Below, in pieces: positions 62,219 through 64,000 of a stretch of DNA of 64,000 nucleotides. A model generated the notes under the pieces. It was not told the origin of the DNA, did no database searches, and saw nothing but the letters and a program-made list of their open reading frames with translations. Source of the DNA: Cryobacterium sp. BB307 (lineage in GTDB: Bacteria > Actinomycetota > Actinomycetes > Actinomycetales > Microbacteriaceae); assembly GCF_012274275.1 (NCBI RefSeq), contig NZ_JAANZA010000001.1:372001-436000 (forward strand), in the 5' to 3' direction. Position 1 is the first letter of the stretch; each line of letters begins with the position of its first letter. The position numbers were made by a program, and so were the translations under genes.

Positions 62219-63306
62219 GCCGCTACACCAGCCCCGGACTCGCTCAGGCCACGTGGCTGATCGCCGAGCGGGAGATCCGGATGCGCCTGCGCAGCAAGGC
62301 GTTCCTGATCTCCACCGGCATCCTGCTGCTGATGGTGCTCGCAAGCGTTCTGTTCGGCGGGTTCGCCAGCCAGAACGTTGACCTGCCCAAGGTCGCAGCG
62401 GTCGGCTCGGCCGTCGCCGTCGCGGAGGACACCGGTGCGCTCGAGGTCACCGAGGCCGCCACCGTGGAAGAGGCGGAGGAGCTGGTTCGATCCGAGGAGG
62501 TCGAGGCGGCGCTCGTGCCGGATCCGGATGCGCCGCTCGAGCTGACCGTGATCGGCCTCGACGAGGCACCCACCTCGGTGCTCGCCGTGCTGAGCGTCAC
62601 CCCGGGCATCGAGGTGCTCGAACCAAGCGGACAGAACCCGTTCCTGATCTACCTGGTGGCGCTCGGGTTCGGACTGGTGTTCTTCGTCTCCGCCCTCACG
62701 TTCGGCTCGATCATCGCGCAGAGCGTTGTGGAGGAGAAGCAGACGCGGATCGTGGAGATCCTGATGGCGACCGTGCCGGTGCGCGCACTGATGGCGGGCA
62801 AGGTGCTCGGCAACAGCATCCTCGCGTTCGGTCAGATCGCGCTCATCGCCGTGCTCGCCGGGGTCGGGATGCTCGCATCCGGTCAGGACCTCCTGCTCGC
62901 CGATATCGGGCCGTCGCTGGTGTGGTTCGTGGTGTTCTTCCTGTTCGGGTTCGTGCTGCTCGCCGCGCTGTTCGCGGCCACCGCGGCGCTGGTGTCCCGA
63001 GTCGAGGACGTCGGCTCGGTCACCTCCCCGGTGACGATGCTCGTGATGATCCCCTACTTCCTGGTGATCTTCTTCAACGACAACCCGGTCGTGCTGGGCG
63101 TGATGTCGTACGTGCCGTTCTCTGCACCGGTGGGCATGCCGATGCGGGTGTTCCTCGGCACCGCCGAGTGGTGGGAGCCGCTGCTGTCGCTCGGCATCCT
63201 GGTGGCGACGACCGCGCTCGTGGTCTGGATCGGCGAGCGGATGTACCGCAACTCGCTGCTGCGCACCGGCGCCCGGGTGACCCTGAAGGAAGCCCTGGTC
63301 GGCTAG
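62215..63306 (+). CDS. ABC transporter permease (NatB/ABC-2 type)
   Basis: The protein has 363 residues. One N-terminal transmembrane helix (FLISTGILLLMVLASVLFGG) is followed by an extracellular domain of about 120 residues rich in Glu/Ala, then five more helices including IVEILMATVPVRALMAGKVLGNSILA, the NatB/ABC-2 signature region. AAGGAGG precedes the GTG. With the upstream ATPase it forms an exporter probably regulated by the adjacent two-component system. Confidence 0.87.
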   Translation: MSRYTSPGLAQATWLIAEREIRMRLRSKAFLISTGILLLMVLASVLFGGFASQNVDLPKVAAVGSAVAVAEDTGALEVTEAATVEEAEELVRSEEVEAALVPDPDAPLELTVIGLDEAPTSVLAVLSVTPGIEVLEPSGQNPFLIYLVALGFGLVFFVSALTFGSIIAQSVVEEKQTRIVEILMATVPVRALMAGKVLGNSILAFGQIALIAVLAGVGMLASGQDLLLADIGPSLVWFVVFFLFGFVLLAALFAATAALVSRVEDVGSVTSPVTMLVMIPYFLVIFFNDNPVVLGVMSYVPFSAPVGMPMRVFLGTAEWWEPLLSLGILVATTALVVWIGERMYRNSLLRTGARVTLKEALVG

Positions 63307-63345
63307 ACCGTCAGCGTGGTTGTCGGATGCGGGCAGAATGGTGGG

Positions 63346-64000
63346 GTGAGCACACTCCACGACCAGAATCGCCGCGGCTTCGCATCCGACAACTACGCGG
63401 GAGCGCACCCCGAGATCATCCAGGCCATCGCGGATGCGAACGGCGGGCACCAGGTCTCCTACGGCGAGGACGTGTACACCGAGCGTCTGCAAGAGGTGAT
63501 GCGGCAGCACTTCGGTGAGCAGGCAGAGACCTTCCCGGTGTTCAACGGCACCGGAGCCAACGTCACGGCGCTGACCGCGATGGTGCCGAGGTGGGGTGCG
63601 GTGATCTCCGCCCAGACCGCACACATCAACACCGATGAGGGCGGCGCGCCCGAGCGGGTCAGCGGGCTGAAGCTGCTCACCGTAGAGACCAGCGACGGCA
63701 AGCTCACCCCGGAGCTCATCGATCGCGAGGCGTGGGGCTGGGGCGATGAGCACCGCGCCCAGCCGCTTGCGGTCAGCATCACCCAGACCACAGAGCTCGG
63801 CACCCTCTACACGGTGGAGGAGCTCCGCTCGATCAGCGAGCACGCCCACGCGAAGGGCATGCTCGTGCACATGGACGGCGCTCGCATCGCCAACGCCGCG
63901 GCCGCGCTGGGCGAGCCGCTGCGTGAGTTCACCACCGACGCGGGCATCGACGTGCTCAGCTTCGGTGGCACCAAGAATGGCCTCCTCTTCGGTGAGGCGA
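63346..64000 (+). CDS. Threonine aldolase family protein (5' part, cut by window end)
   Basis: 218 residues are visible; the frame is open at the window end. NRRGFASDNYAGAHPEIIQAI, YGEDVYTERLQEVM, FPVFNGTGANVTALTAMV and VHMDGARIANAAAALG are beta-eliminating lyase/low-specificity threonine aldolase signatures, and the SFGGTKNG segment carries the PLP lysine. It splits threonine or allo-threonine to glycine and acetaldehyde. GTG at 63346 lies six bases after CAGAAT (63334-63339). Confidence 0.88.
   Translation, partial: MSTLHDQNRRGFASDNYAGAHPEIIQAIADANGGHQVSYGEDVYTERLQEVMRQHFGEQAETFPVFNGTGANVTALTAMVPRWGAVISAQTAHINTDEGGAPERVSGLKLLTVETSDGKLTPELIDREAWGWGDEHRAQPLAVSITQTTELGTLYTVEELRSISEHAHAKGMLVHMDGARIANAAAALGEPLREFTTDAGIDVLSFGGTKNGLLFGEA

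Overview
The window is a GC-rich chromosomal segment of an actinobacterium, most likely a member of the Microbacteriaceae. The evidence is the codon usage, frequent GTG/TTG starts, many leaderless promoters (a TANNNT-like -10 followed by 6-7 bases and then the start codon), and gene families typical of that group: DUF222/HNH, DUF6421, DUF6325/SHOCT, a RamB-like regulator and an LCP protein. It looks like core chromosome. I see no prophage, insertion sequence or CRISPR array, and only a few mobile-looking features: a secreted nuclease gene bracketed by inverted repeats, and a lone DUF222/HNH gene.

Layout. 1-4.1 kb: the end of upp, a cysteine-rich leader peptide followed by a hairpin, an OmpR-type winged-helix regulator, a region with two mirror-image GTAAC boxes and a possible small RNA, a MarR regulator, and a pseudouridine catabolism pair (psuG and a PfkB kinase). 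4.1-9.6 kb: a nuclease lipoprotein flanked by repeats, an RclA-like flavoenzyme, tRNA-Arg, an O-methyltransferase, an ArsR regulator and a VOC protein. 9.6-14.5 kb: a DUF6325/SHOCT small-protein cluster beside a large MalT-type LuxR regulator and a DUF7144 membrane protein. 14.5-24.5 kb: an FAD dehydrogenase, two tRNA-Ser genes, an LCP cell-wall protein, the HNH gene, serS, a lipid kinase, pheA and an orphan DNA methyltransferase.

24.5-40.3 kb: a coupled lplA-like/hmuU/hmuV operon, HIT and lipase genes, a MarR-MFS pair, a second MFS gene, aidB, an arginine catabolism divergon (ArgZ/DDAH-like enzyme and rocD opposite an Lrp regulator), a small alarmone synthetase, and an FMN reductase facing a MarR gene across three palindromic operators. 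40.4-52.6 kb: the glyoxylate shunt (aceA-aceB), diverging from a polyamine-type ABC transporter operon that continues through an amidohydrolase, an amine oxidase and a RamB-like regulator. In Corynebacterium RamB controls aceA and aceB, so this block is plausibly one acetate/amine carbon-use region.

52.6-64 kb: a short GntR, a septum-formation-domain protein with pyrE, a membrane protein gene split by one in-frame TAG, exodeoxyribonuclease III, an FCD-type GntR, a hydrolase, DUF6421, a NarL-type two-component system followed by a NatAB-like ABC exporter, and the start of a threonine aldolase gene that runs off the end. All function calls come from reading motifs and recalling families; no database search was run.
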